This document shows positions 8,868 to 17,539 of a stretch of DNA of 64,000 bases, one piece after another. This stretch comes from G963665925 sp963676345 (GTDB taxonomy: Bacteria > Bacillota > Clostridia > Peptostreptococcales > Acidaminobacteraceae): contig CAXXTS010000005.1 of the NCBI GenBank assembly GCA_963676345.2, forward strand, positions 496,001 through 560,000. Reading direction: 5' to 3'. The first letter of the stretch is position 1. Each line of letters begins with the position of its first letter. The notes under the pieces were generated by a model. The model was not told the DNA's origin, did not search any database, and saw only the letters and a list, made by a program, of their open reading frames with translations. The position numbers and the translations under genes were made by a program.

Positions 8868-9614
8868 GCGGAATATGAGATATTAGCTAAAGGGATTCAT
8901 AGTCATCTGACTTATGATGCCTACAAGCAAACGTCTATTGAGTTCATTCGGTACATCCGAAGCAACTACAAAGAGATCAAGGATGTAGAGCAGATTAAAG
9001 AGGAGCATGTTATTGAGTACTTGAAATACCGGCAAGACGATGGAAAGTCATCTCATACCATCAGCAAAGACATGGCTGCTCTTAACAAGCTCTACAACTT
9101 CCACATCACAAAGAAAGATGCCGGTATCAAAGAGCGATCATACAAGGACATCAAGAGAAGCAGAGAACCAAAGGAACATGACAAGAAATACAGTCCTGAC
9201 AATTATCGAGATCAGATCATTTTTGCCAAAGCGACAGGCTGTAGAAGACAGAGTGTGCTTGTGGCTGAATCAGAGCGAGTAATATGGAAAGATGGATTAC
9301 CGGTCGAAGTCTTTCTGATAGAAAAGGGTGGAAAAGAACGTCATGCCACCATATTGAAAGAATATCAAAATGATATCAAGAAAATCGTTAGAAACAGAGA
9401 AGCGGGGAAACCGCTCTTTGATAAATACACCAAGAAAATTGACAATCACGCATTTAGACGAGAATACGCCAAGAACAGGTATGATGAATTGGTAAGGGAA
9501 AAGGGGTTTGATGCAAAGGATTATAGAGGGTATGACAGTTCCGTCTTAAAAGAGTTGTCCAAAGATCTCGGTCATAACCGTATTGATGTGGTTATCTATA
9601 ATTACTTGAAATAA
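8868..9614 (+). pseudogene. Tyrosine recombinase/integrase, 5' end lost
   Basis: The frame is open from 8868 with no start codon at its head; the first standard start is TTG 9021, inside the core-binding domain. The N-terminal SAM-like domain (YKQTSIEFIRYIRSNY, EEHVIEYLKYRQ) is followed by a full catalytic domain: Arg in TGCRRQS, Lys in EKGGKERH, HAFRREYA (HxxR), and LGHNRIDVVIYNYLK with the Gly-His and the nucleophilic Tyr. Probably only some 20-40 N-terminal residues are missing, cut by the IS1634-like insertion whose tentative end is at 8862. The enzyme would have integrated or excised a mobile element. Activity without a proper start is doubtful. Confidence 0.72.
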
Positions 9615-9691
9615 ACTGATGCGATTATTTGCAATTCCATCAGAAATCCATAAAATGCTTTATACAACTCAAAAAGAAGGGAGATGATCTT

Positions 9692-9850
9692 ATGAAGATT
9701 ATTAGAATCTTTGATCAATCAACCGGCTTTGATGAATTGTACGAAGGATATATTATAAGTCAATTAGATGAACTAATTGTAGGGAAGAAAGATACTGGGT
9801 ATAATGAAGTTACAACCATCACACCTTGCGAGAGCGAGGTGGTTGAATGA
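9692..9850 (+). CDS. Small protein upstream of serine recombinase
   Basis: 52 residues, MKIIRIFDQSTGFDELYEGY at the start. The ATG at 9692 follows AGAAGGGAGATGAT, a good ribosome site; the longer reading from TTG 9629 lacks one. The stop overlaps the ATG of the serine recombinase gene (ATGA), so the two were probably translationally coupled. I do not recognise a domain; short proteins of this kind often precede large serine recombinases in integrative elements of Firmicutes. Confidence 0.55.
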   Translation: MKIIRIFDQSTGFDELYEGYIISQLDELIVGKKDTGYNEVTTITPCESEVVE

Positions 9851-11322
9851 AATGTGCAGTTATGACGAGGGTTTCCACGACTAAAGAAGTTCAAGCAATG
9901 TCTCTTGAACATCAAGAATCCATGCTTATCAAATACATCATTGATCATGGATGGACTTTGCATGAAGTCTATACGGATAAAATGACAGGCACTCATGATA
10001 TGAGGCCGGGCTTTAAAAAGCTTATAGAAGATGCCAAGGCAAAGAAGTTTGATGTGATTATTGCGAAGGAACTCTCTAGGCTAGTGAGAAACATTGCTCT
10101 ATCATAGGAACTAAAGAATATTATTTTAACGAATGATCTTCATATTGTAACTTTGGATGGAGCTGCCAACACATTAGGAAATGACCTGTCAAAGTACGGT
10201 CTGTTTGCATGGCTCTATGAAGATGAGTCTAGAAGAACCAGCAAGCGGATCAAGTCGGGGCTGAAAGAAAAGGCACGAAGCGGTCGGTATACTCGTGGAG
10301 AGGCCCCTTTTGGCTATAACTTAAACGATGGGAAACTTGTAATCAGAGACGATGAAACTCCGAATGTCGTCCGACGGATTTATAAGACGTACATTGATGG
10401 GTATGGAACAGAATTCATTGCTAGACGATTAACTGAAGATGGGATTCCGACACCAGCTATGCTGAAAGGCAAGAAGAATGCTGGTGTTGTATGGCATGGA
10501 TCTACAGTGATGCTGATTCTGAAGAACAGGCATTATATCGGTGACCTTGAACAGGGAAAAGAAACGACGAAAGATATCACAATCAAGGGCAGAAGGAAGA
10601 GCGAAGAGACAATTGTTGTCGAAGGAACACATGAAGCGATAATCACTAAAGTAGATTATTACTGTGTTCAGGAGATGCTTAAGAAGAGAAGTCGCAAGAG
10701 CATCAAGAGAGCGACACCGAAGAGGCATTTGCTTTCCGATAAGATTTACTGTGCTGATTGCGGTAAGAAGCTTTGGTACGTGAAACCCAGTAAGGCTTAT
10801 TTCTGTGGCACTTACAAGAAACAGGGTACAAAGTATTGCAGCAAGCATAAAGCCAAGGAAATTGATCTTTTGGACGTTTTAAAGGCTGATCTGAAAGAGT
10901 ATGCCTCTAGCATGAAGAACAAAGAAGTTATCTATAAAAAACATGAATCGAAAGTGGTAAAGCAAGCGAAGGAACGTGAACGTCTGGAGAAATCTTATGA
11001 AAAGAAGAAGCAGAAGTTCAAGAAGGACAAGGGTAATTTGATTCTCAAGTATACCGGTGGTGAAATAACCAAACTGGAATACGATCTGGCTTCTGAAGTC
11101 TTGGATGGGCAGATGGTCGATATTGAGAGACAGATGATGCAGATGAAGAATGCCAAGACTGTTGAGCAGTCGGTAGAGTCATTTGAAAGACTCCTTGCTG
11201 ACTTAGAAAAGTTCCTGACGTTTGAAGAAATCACTCGTGATACCATCAATCGATTTGTCGATAGAATCGTGGTACACGAGGATGAAACACTTGAGATTCA
11301 TTACAAGTTTAAGGTGAATTAG
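9847..11322 (+). pseudogene. Large serine recombinase broken by an in-frame TAG
   Basis: Read straight through a TAG at 10105-10107, the frame gives about 491 residues. Residues 1-140 form the resolvase domain with the catalytic Ser in MTRVSTTKEVQAMSLEHQE and ELSRLVRN. The recombinase domain covers about 180-280 (RTSKRIKSGLKEKARSG, GEAPFGYN). A zinc ribbon (CADCGKKL, then CGTYKKQGTKYC) follows, then a coiled coil. The TAG falls between LVRNIALS and ELKNII, where the family usually has an aromatic residue (SYELKN), so a single base change at a Tyr codon explains it. No frame shift is present. Most likely an inactivated integrase/excisionase; suppression of the stop cannot be excluded. Confidence 0.85.
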
Positions 11323-11445
11323 CAGTCATCAGTAGTCCACACACGTGGAGTGCGTAAACAGATTTATCCAGCTTTCACAGATTAAGTTTCATTAAAGTAA
11401 AAGATCAAAAAAGTAAAACCCTCACGATTTCTCGTGAGGGTTTCA
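11323..11445. other. Spacer between recombinase remnant and tRNA-Leu, with repeat copy
   Basis: Contains CACACACGTGGAGTGC at 11338-11353, which matches 498-513 at 14 of 16 positions, and the tRNA terminator. No gene is seen. Confidence 0.4.
11407..11443 (-). terminator. Intrinsic terminator of tRNA-Leu(CAA)
   Basis: On the minus strand AAACCCTCACGA pairs with TCGTGAGGGTTT around a four-base loop, then TTTTACTTTTTT follows. It starts two bases after the tRNA 3' end. Confidence 0.9.
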
Positions 11446-11532
11446 TGGTGCCGAAGGCGGGAATCGAACCCGCACGCTCCGAAGAGCTCTGGATTTTGAG
11501 TCCAGCGCGTCTGCCAGTTCCACCACTTCGGC
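11446..11532 (-). tRNA. tRNA-Leu (anticodon CAA)
   Basis: A class II tRNA of 87 nt with encoded CCA. The acceptor stem is GCCGAAG / CTTCGGC with discriminator A. The anticodon loop CTCAAAA gives CAA, and the T loop reads GGTTCGATTCC. A promoter and a terminator flank it. It marks the right edge of the accessory region; no second copy of its 3' end is seen in the island, so use as an attachment site is not shown. Confidence 0.96.
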
Positions 11533-11561
11533 AAGTGGTTTTTGTCTTAACGACAAGATAA

Positions 11562-11590
11562 ATATTACCATGAATCTGCACTATTTGCAA
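11562..11590 (-). promoter_or_regulatory. Promoter of tRNA-Leu(CAA)
   Basis: On the minus strand TTGCAA (11585-11590), 17 bases, then TAATAT (11562-11567). It sits about 30 bases upstream of the tRNA. Confidence 0.7.
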
Positions 11591-11765
11591 TAGTTTCAAG
11601 CAAAAAAAATACAAATTGCATATACGCAGAAAATTCAGACGGACAAGACAGTGGGTACAGTCTTGCGGTCATATATGCTATGTAATGGTTTGAACTAAGT
11701 ATGGGGCGGGGGAGAGCGCTCATAATGCTTTTAGTTAAACTTGAATAAAAAGCTAAATAAGCCAA

Positions 11766-11813
11766 AAATTAAGGACTGTGAATAACCAACGTATGCGTTG
11801 GATTCACAGCCCT
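11766..11813 (-). terminator. Intrinsic terminator of the transglutaminase-like gene
   Basis: A long stem pairs GGACTGTGAATAACCAACG with CGTTGGATTCACAGCCC; on the minus strand it is followed by TTAATTTTT. It lies 70 bases beyond the stop codon. The stretch from here to the tRNA promoter holds nothing else that I recognise. Confidence 0.85.
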
Positions 11814-11883
11814 TGTTAAGCGCTTAAGTTGTTCTTAAAACTGAACGTTCATTTTCATTATTATGGACCAGCATGTCAGTGAA

Positions 11884-13566
11884 TTATTCTTCAAGATAGA
11901 CTGCATAAGCCTCTTCATCCCACTTGTGATCCTTACGCATAGTTTCAGAATCCATCATGTAGTAGTCATGACGAATTCTACTTGAGTAGGTTGGGTCATT
12001 CCATGTTAGGTCAAAGTGGAGATATTTATCACCTATTTTGACAATATTCCAAGCGTGGTTATTTGTTGCACTAAAAACGCCATCGGCATTGATTGTTTTT
12101 CCAAATACAATTTCATTCTCAATACCGAATCGGTCAAGAAAAGCCTTGAAGGCTTGTGCATAACCATCACAAACTGCACGTTTATAAACAATAGCACCAT
12201 ATGCAGTATGGGTATACCCCGGGTGGTCTTCTACAGCGGCACCTGGGTGGTGGTAGAGGATTGAACTGACAAGATAATCATGGATGATTTTGATCTTTTG
12301 GGCATCCTGCATATCATCGTCGGTCTTTTCATCAATGATTTGCGAAACAGTATTCTCGAAAACACTTTCAGTATCATCTACATGATAATAGGTTCCGTCA
12401 CCTAGAATATTAAATCTGCTAAAAGAGCCAATGTACTCAATGTCTTCAATCAGTCCATAACCAAATCCACTAAGTAAGTTGTTTTCAGTTTGACCAATAA
12501 AGGTTCTGCTGAGCGTATCTGAATGATAGATAACCAGAGGGTCCTCGTTGTTGTAAATACGTATGTTGTAACTTCCGTCTTCATACACTGTCACACGTAT
12601 TGGAAGTTCCACGCCACCAGTGTGGTAGGTCAACATATCTATAGAATTTTCACTATTAGTAAACTTTGTATACGAAGCACCTTCAAGCAGATTATGCTGA
12701 TAAATGCGCGTATAAATATCATCGGTCTCTTCATCTTGGAATATTGTCATACCGTGACGCTCACCGCTGACAAATTGTGCAGTGTTGCTTGTACCTGTTT
12801 TAGTATCATAAATGTAGGCGGTACCACTTAAGTGTCCATCTTCCCAAGTGCCCTTATTGATAATTCCAGAATTTTTGTAGAGTGTGCCCTCGCCATCATA
12901 TTTCATCGAATTATTTACAGGACCCTTATAAATGCCGTTTTCTGAAAAGCTGATCATAATGGAACCTGTGTTTTTTCTTTTATATACATAGCTGGAATAT
13001 CCAGCTTTATTGGTTACAGCACAGAGCGGATCATTTGACTTTGTATTGTCATATAAATAATAATAACCGTTTGGATCTTTTTTTAGAGTGAAGTGGGAAA
13101 GTGCAGACTGTGTGCTTTCATATAGTGTCCAGTTCTCCTCCATACTTGTTGTCGAAGCACTCATAATATCATCAATCACTTTGTCATACATCTTCTTTTG
13201 TTTGCCGTACTGGTCAAGAACCGCACTATATGTTTCGAGGTCAGCAGTGAGCCTTTCCTTTTCGCGCAGGAGTACATCCGTAACATTAACGAGTAAATCG
13301 CGGTCATGGATGACTTGCTCGAAAAAGGCATCAGCAGTATCTTCAACATCGGTAAAAAAACTGCGGTAAGTGTCATAAGATACATCGTCACTTGTTATAT
13401 AATCATCATAGACCCCCTTTAGTGTAATAAGCGATTGTTCAAGGGGTTCTCCGTCTATGACAGCACCATAAGTTGGTGTTGCAAATAAACTTGAACTGAT
13501 TGAAATGCTCAGGGCAATCATAAGCGCAAAAAGCCCTTTTCGTGTTATGTTGTGTTTTATGTTCAT
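11884..13566 (-). CDS. Exported transglutaminase-like protein with MORN-type repeats
   Basis: About 560 residues. A signal peptide is seen (KHNITRKG then a hydrophobic stretch ending near TPTYGA). Residues about 30-160 are helical and charged. The middle part carries MORN-like GxLY..G.W..G.. units (YDGEGTLYKNSGIINKGTWE and following). The C-terminal 150 residues form a transglutaminase-like (papain-fold) domain with Cys in AVCDGYAQAF, His in NNHAWNIV and Asp in HFDLTWNDPTY. Such proteins are exported and may cut or cross-link cell-wall or surface proteins. The ATG at 13564-13566 follows AGGAGG by seven bases, so the longer reading to 13596 is rejected. Monocistronic. Confidence 0.8.
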   Translation of the reverse strand: MNIKHNITRKGLFALMIALSISISSSLFATPTYGAVIDGEPLEQSLITLKGVYDDYITSDDVSYDTYRSFFTDVEDTADAFFEQVIHDRDLLVNVTDVLLREKERLTADLETYSAVLDQYGKQKKMYDKVIDDIMSASTTSMEENWTLYESTQSALSHFTLKKDPNGYYYLYDNTKSNDPLCAVTNKAGYSSYVYKRKNTGSIMISFSENGIYKGPVNNSMKYDGEGTLYKNSGIINKGTWEDGHLSGTAYIYDTKTGTSNTAQFVSGERHGMTIFQDEETDDIYTRIYQHNLLEGASYTKFTNSENSIDMLTYHTGGVELPIRVTVYEDGSYNIRIYNNEDPLVIYHSDTLSRTFIGQTENNLLSGFGYGLIEDIEYIGSFSRFNILGDGTYYHVDDTESVFENTVSQIIDEKTDDDMQDAQKIKIIHDYLVSSILYHHPGAAVEDHPGYTHTAYGAIVYKRAVCDGYAQAFKAFLDRFGIENEIVFGKTINADGVFSATNNHAWNIVKIGDKYLHFDLTWNDPTYSSRIRHDYYMMDSETMRKDHKWDEEAYAVYLEE

Positions 13567-13728
13567 TAACTTCCTCCTATGATGCATGTTGCTCAAATGA
13601 TGCGTTAAATATCATATGATCTACTAAATAAATGACGTGAATGTTTACAGGTTATGTATTAAGATTGACGAGTGGCATCGAACACTCTAGAATTAATCTA
13701 GCATATAAATAGAAAGGATACACCTATT

Positions 13729-14382
13729 TTGAATAATTTGAAACCGTACTGTAAAGTTTGTGGCGAAAGGGTTCAAGAGCTTGAAGACAAACAGTTTAAT
13801 ACCATTTATTTAAAGTGCCCCCATTGTGGCTTTATTTCCTTAGATGAACGCTTTCTAGTTTCGTTTGATGAAGAGCGTGCCGAATATGACTTACATGAAA
13901 ACTCCATTGAAGATAAAGGCTATGTAAACTACCTTGAGCGTTTTCTATCCGTAGCGGTTGACCCATTTGTGTGTGACGGCAAAGCACTGGAGTTTGGGTG
14001 CGGTCCGGGTCCAGTTTTGGCAGAACTTTTAAAAAGACGTGGGCTTTCTGTTGAAATTTATGACAAGCATTATAAGCCAGATGAATCGGTTTTTAATGCA
14101 TCTTATAATCTAATTACGGCTACAGAAGTTTTAGAACACCTTGAAACCCCTCTTGAAGTATTTATGAAGCTTAGCGGTATTCTCGTTAAAGGGGGGGTGC
14201 TATCAATTATGACAAGTGTTCCACCTGTTGAAAATGCTGATTTTCTCAAATGGCACTACCGCAGGGAAAAAACACATATTTCCTTTTATACTGTAAATGC
14301 CCTAGAGGTTTTAGCAAAAAAATGTGGACTTGAAATACTTTATCACGATGAGAAGCGCATTACGGTTTTTAGGAAGTTGTAA
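13729..14382 (+). CDS. Class I SAM-dependent methyltransferase with N-terminal zinc ribbon
   Basis: 217 residues. An N-terminal CxxC...CxxC pair (CKVCGE and CPHCGF) forms a probable zinc ribbon. The SAM-binding loop is ALEFGCGPGPV (about 86-96), with the ITATEVLEHL motif further on, as in the UbiE/Methyltransf_11/23 group. The substrate cannot be read from the sequence; relatives methylate small molecules or sugars. It starts with TTG, with GAAAGGA upstream. A promoter for the next gene lies after it, so it is probably a single-gene unit. Confidence 0.8.
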   Translation: MNNLKPYCKVCGERVQELEDKQFNTIYLKCPHCGFISLDERFLVSFDEERAEYDLHENSIEDKGYVNYLERFLSVAVDPFVCDGKALEFGCGPGPVLAELLKRRGLSVEIYDKHYKPDESVFNASYNLITATEVLEHLETPLEVFMKLSGILVKGGVLSIMTSVPPVENADFLKWHYRREKTHISFYTVNALEVLAKKCGLEILYHDEKRITVFRKL

Positions 14383-14415
14383 GGGGAAATGAAGTGTGAA
14401 TTATTTACGATGAAG

Positions 14416-14444
14416 TTGCACAGGTAGGACTTAAGTGCTATAAT
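14416..14444 (+). promoter_or_regulatory. Sigma-A type promoter for the DUF457 gene
   Basis: TTGCAC, 17 bases, TATAAT, about 70 bases upstream of the GTG start at 14514. Confidence 0.7.
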
Positions 14445-14513
14445 GGTTTACATAATTGGGTTGATTATGGACACAGGCTCTTAAGAAGAGCTTTTTATAA
14501 GGAAGGTGAATAC

Positions 14514-15458
14514 GTGGATCCAATAACACACGGCGTCATCGGGTTGGCTTTGTCATCCTTTTCTGGTCAAGCAGTAAGTTTGGACAATCCAGTATCGATA
14601 GGTGCAGCCATTGGTGCAATGTCTCCAGACATTGATGTTGTTACGCGTTTGTTTTTTGATGATATGTTTTATTGCAAGCACCATAGAGGGTTTTCGCATT
14701 CTGTGCCTTCGCTGCTGGGGCTGTCAGGACTGATTACATTTGGACTTTCTATGTTTTTCCCAGAAATGCATATATGGCAAGTTTTCTTATGGACATTTTT
14801 CGGAGCCCTATCCCACACAGCATTTGACATACTAAATTCATACGGTGCAATGCTTATTAAAAAGAAGTGGAAAGCAAGCTTGCTTTCACTCTATGATCCG
14901 GTGCTTTCAGTCATTGCGCTTTTTCTAATTTTCTATAGAAGTCATACGGCGCTCACCCTAGGGGTTTCAGCCTTTATATTTTTCGCTTACATGGGTGTTC
15001 GTTTCAAAATGAAACAAAGTGCAAAGCGTAATGTGATAGAATACTTTGGTCATGGCTATAGTATTGAAGAGGTGGAAATACTCCCTTCGCTCAAAGCGTT
15101 TTACAAGTGGGATTTTATTGTACATTCAAGTTCACATGATATTGTCGGGAACTTTAATCAGTTTAGAAAAGATGTAAAAGTCATTGAAAAGCTTTCAAAT
15201 AAAGAAAAATACTTTAAAGATATTTTTATGAAGACAAACTTAGGAGCCTACTTCAGTGATTTTACGCCTAACTTCCATATTGCACCGTTTAAAGATACAG
15301 AACAGACGGTACTTAAGGTGATTGATTTAAGGTATCATTTTAAAGGCGAATTCATGCACCATGCTGAGCTTAGACTCGATGAAAGTCTCAACGTTATTGA
15401 GTCTTATTTCCAGCCGTATACTTTGAGTAAGAGAATACCAGTGCTTGAATCTGCATAA
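14514..15458 (+). CDS. DUF457/YdjM-type membrane-bound metal-dependent hydrolase
   Basis: 314 residues. The N-terminus MDPITHGVIGLALSS and the motif DIDVVTR...HHRGFSHS are the hallmarks of the family: His and Asp residues that would bind metal between membrane helices. Four or five hydrophobic segments fill residues 1-165; the rest is soluble. The biochemical activity of the family is poorly known; some members are linked to DNA damage responses. The start is GTG with AAGGAAGGTG upstream and its own promoter. The hairpin-bounded repeat at 15481 begins 23 bases after the stop. Confidence 0.82.
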   Translation: MDPITHGVIGLALSSFSGQAVSLDNPVSIGAAIGAMSPDIDVVTRLFFDDMFYCKHHRGFSHSVPSLLGLSGLITFGLSMFFPEMHIWQVFLWTFFGALSHTAFDILNSYGAMLIKKKWKASLLSLYDPVLSVIALFLIFYRSHTALTLGVSAFIFFAYMGVRFKMKQSAKRNVIEYFGHGYSIEEVEILPSLKAFYKWDFIVHSSSHDIVGNFNQFRKDVKVIEKLSNKEKYFKDIFMKTNLGAYFSDFTPNFHIAPFKDTEQTVLKVIDLRYHFKGEFMHHAELRLDESLNVIESYFQPYTLSKRIPVLESA

Positions 15459-15480
15459 ACAATTAAAATTAAGGTATAAT

Positions 15481-15687
15481 AATGGCGTATGTCTTTGACA
15501 TACGCCATTTAGATTGTTGACAAAGTTTACAATCTGTAAGTTTTCCAAAAGTTCGAAAGTCAAGGCGCGGATAAAATACGCATTGGGAGCGTACTCGAGC
15601 TACGTGACGAATGTGGATTTTATCCAGCAACGCAGAAGTTCGGAGTTTTGGGCAGCTTATATGGCGTATGTCTATGACATACGCCAT
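15481..15687. repeat. Hairpin-bounded, MITE-like structured repeat
   Basis: Two nearly identical palindromes (GGCGTATGTC / GACATACGCC, at 15481-15509 and 15661-15687) flank a core of about 150 bases. The core starts near TTGTTGACAAAGT (15515-15527) and folds on itself: GGATAAAATACGCATT (15569-15584) pairs with AATGTGGATTTTATCC (15610-15625), with weaker pairing outside it. The same arrangement, with a different flanking palindrome, is seen at 34422-34611. No protein is encoded. The stretch 15688-15800 holds only the ribosome site of the next gene. Confidence 0.6.
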
Positions 15688-15800
15688 TAATTTATCATGA
15701 AAGCCATCGCACAAAATACGATTGAGTAAGTAGAAGGAAATAGTGGGCTTATAAGCTGTTTTTAAATCATAAAAGACATATAAATTAGGTTGGTGGACAA

Positions 15801-16691
15801 TTGAACAAAATCGCTTTGTTTGAGAATACAAAAATACTCAACTATAGAATAGAAAAAATCCTGAGCACCTATTATGAAAATTCGATTCATACATACAGTA
15901 ATATTATGCTTGATCAGGGAGGTAATCGACATTTAATTGAGGATGTCAATATGATTATCATTGATTTTGACAGCTATACTAGTGGGCGTATAGAGATGCT
16001 TACGCGCATTCGTGAGGCGGCACCGGACAGAAAACTGCCTGTTTTGGTATTGGCATCAAGTGTTAAACGCAAAATGATACTTGAACTCTCAGCGATTCGA
16101 GATATTGAAATTTTATCAAAACCATTTGACGATTTCGCTCTTTTACAAAAGGTAATGAAGCACAAGCGGGCAAAAATAGCATATGAGCCTGAAACTGAGA
16201 CCACACTGAGAGACATGGCGTATCAAAACAAGTTGATCGAGTGGAATGATGCGTTTAAAGTGGGTCATGAAATCATTGATAGGGAACATAAAGAGATCAT
16301 GGATAATTTTGCGCGTTTGTATAAGCTCATGCGTGAGGGGCGTGGTCATGAATACTACTCAGACTTGCTGGTTTTTCTTAAAGAGTATATCAATAATCAT
16401 TTTGACCACGAAGAGCACCTGCTTCAGGAAATTGGCTATGACAAAATAGTGGGTCATAAAGCCCTGCACAAACGGTTTACAGACAAGGTGAAAGAAATCA
16501 TTGATACCCATCAAACTGAATCGGTGGGAGATATGGAGTTGATTCAAATCAACTTATTCATAAAAAAATGGCTGGTGCATCATATACTTATTGAAGACCG
16601 AAAAATTGGTATTTTCATGGGATTGTATGAAAAGGACACCGCTCTATCTCTGCCAGAAATTATTGGAGATGACACTGGTAAGTTAAAGTAG
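15801..16691 (+). CDS. Response-regulator receiver fused to bacteriohemerythrin
   Basis: 296 residues. Residues 1-125 look like a CheY-type receiver: hydrophobic strand MIIIDFDS with an Asp, VLVLASS, and LSKPFDD with the conserved Lys. Residues 145-280 are a bacteriohemerythrin with the diiron ligands in VGHEIIDREHKEI, HFDHEEHLLQEIGY, HKALHKRF and WLVHHILIEDRKIG. Hemerythrins bind oxygen reversibly, so the fusion may report oxygen or bind it in a signalling context. No DNA-binding output domain is present. The TTG start has GGTTGGTGG upstream. The cognate kinase is unknown; the kinase at 17540 is nearby but has its own partner. Confidence 0.85.
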   Translation: MNKIALFENTKILNYRIEKILSTYYENSIHTYSNIMLDQGGNRHLIEDVNMIIIDFDSYTSGRIEMLTRIREAAPDRKLPVLVLASSVKRKMILELSAIRDIEILSKPFDDFALLQKVMKHKRAKIAYEPETETTLRDMAYQNKLIEWNDAFKVGHEIIDREHKEIMDNFARLYKLMREGRGHEYYSDLLVFLKEYINNHFDHEEHLLQEIGYDKIVGHKALHKRFTDKVKEIIDTHQTESVGDMELIQINLFIKKWLVHHILIEDRKIGIFMGLYEKDTALSLPEIIGDDTGKLK

Positions 16692-16864
16692 TCAGGCTGA
16701 TTAGCGCCCATGTTTCATGAGCAATTATCAGGTAATCTAATTGGTCTGTTAAATAAAATGCAATATAAGGCTGTTCAAAGAAATACGTGCTTTACAGATC
16801 GTATTCTTCGAACATTTTAGATTTGACCAATTACATTGTACCGAACGGGGGAGTGGGGAAAACG

Positions 16865-17530
16865 ATGAAACGTGCAATGACTGAAAACGCAAAAGCTAAG
16901 CGCGCACAGCAAATATTGAGCGCTGCAGTAGAATTATACAAGGAAGCGTCATTTGAAGAAATCAAAATGATTGATATAGCTAAGAAGGTAGGGGTTTCTA
17001 AGGGAACGCTGTTTAATTATTATCGGTCTAAAGAGTCCTTGTTTATGGAAATTCTGTTTACAGAATACGCTAAGCGCTTTAATGCGTTAAATAGAAGAGT
17101 TCAGACATATGAAACAATGAATGATGCGGATTTCAAAGAGTTCCTGTTTTCGGAAATGGAGACTTTCTTGGATGAAAACTCGATTTATTTGAGGCTGAAT
17201 GCAATTAAGAATACGATTCTGGAAAAAAATGTAGATTATGATATGATTCTAAAAGACAAAACAGAGTTATATAAAAATGGCATGCAACTTGCAATAACTA
17301 TATCTGAAAAATATCAGGCGCTGACTCCTGAAGCTGTTTTTGATCTGTTTATGGCACAAAATTCAATTGTACTTGGTGTGCTCAGTGTTTCTAGAACACC
17401 GGACATATTAAAGACAGGTATACGTGAAAAGAATCTTTCAGGATTTGAAATAGACTTCAAGAAGAGAACGCTTGAAATGATGGATATTTATATGAATGGC
17501 TTTTTTAATAAAGTGCACAGCAAGGCATAG
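16865..17530 (+). CDS. TetR-family transcriptional regulator
   Basis: About 221 residues. The N-terminal helix-turn-helix is clear (AAVELYKEASFEEIKMIDIAKKVGVSKGTLFNYYRSKESLF). The C-terminal ligand or dimer domain is variable, and no ligand can be proposed. The ATG at 16865 follows GGGGGAGTGGGG; the longer frame from 16787 has no ribosome site. The histidine kinase gene starts nine bases after the stop, so the regulator probably heads a three-gene operon with the two-component pair. Confidence 0.87.
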   Translation: MKRAMTENAKAKRAQQILSAAVELYKEASFEEIKMIDIAKKVGVSKGTLFNYYRSKESLFMEILFTEYAKRFNALNRRVQTYETMNDADFKEFLFSEMETFLDENSIYLRLNAIKNTILEKNVDYDMILKDKTELYKNGMQLAITISEKYQALTPEAVFDLFMAQNSIVLGVLSVSRTPDILKTGIREKNLSGFEIDFKKRTLEMMDIYMNGFFNKVHSKA

Positions 17531-17539
17531 GAGTAAAAG

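Noticed and set aside
10105..10107. TAG read as pyrrolysine
   Set aside because: No pyl genes are in the window, and the position is simply explained by one base change at an aromatic codon.
10429..10848. Minus-strand open frame of 139 codons inside the serine recombinase
   Set aside because: Shadow of the recombinase frame with no start signals or recognisable domain.
498..11353. CRISPR array
   Set aside because: Only two divergent copies, 10.8 kb apart, with no spacer-repeat pattern and no cas genes in the window.
11446..11532. tRNA-Leu(CAA) as attachment site of the island
   Set aside because: No second copy of the tRNA 3' end is seen in the window and the terminator after the tRNA is undisturbed.
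12523..12831. Plus-strand open frame of 102 codons opposite the transglutaminase-like gene
   Set aside because: Antisense shadow without ribosome site.
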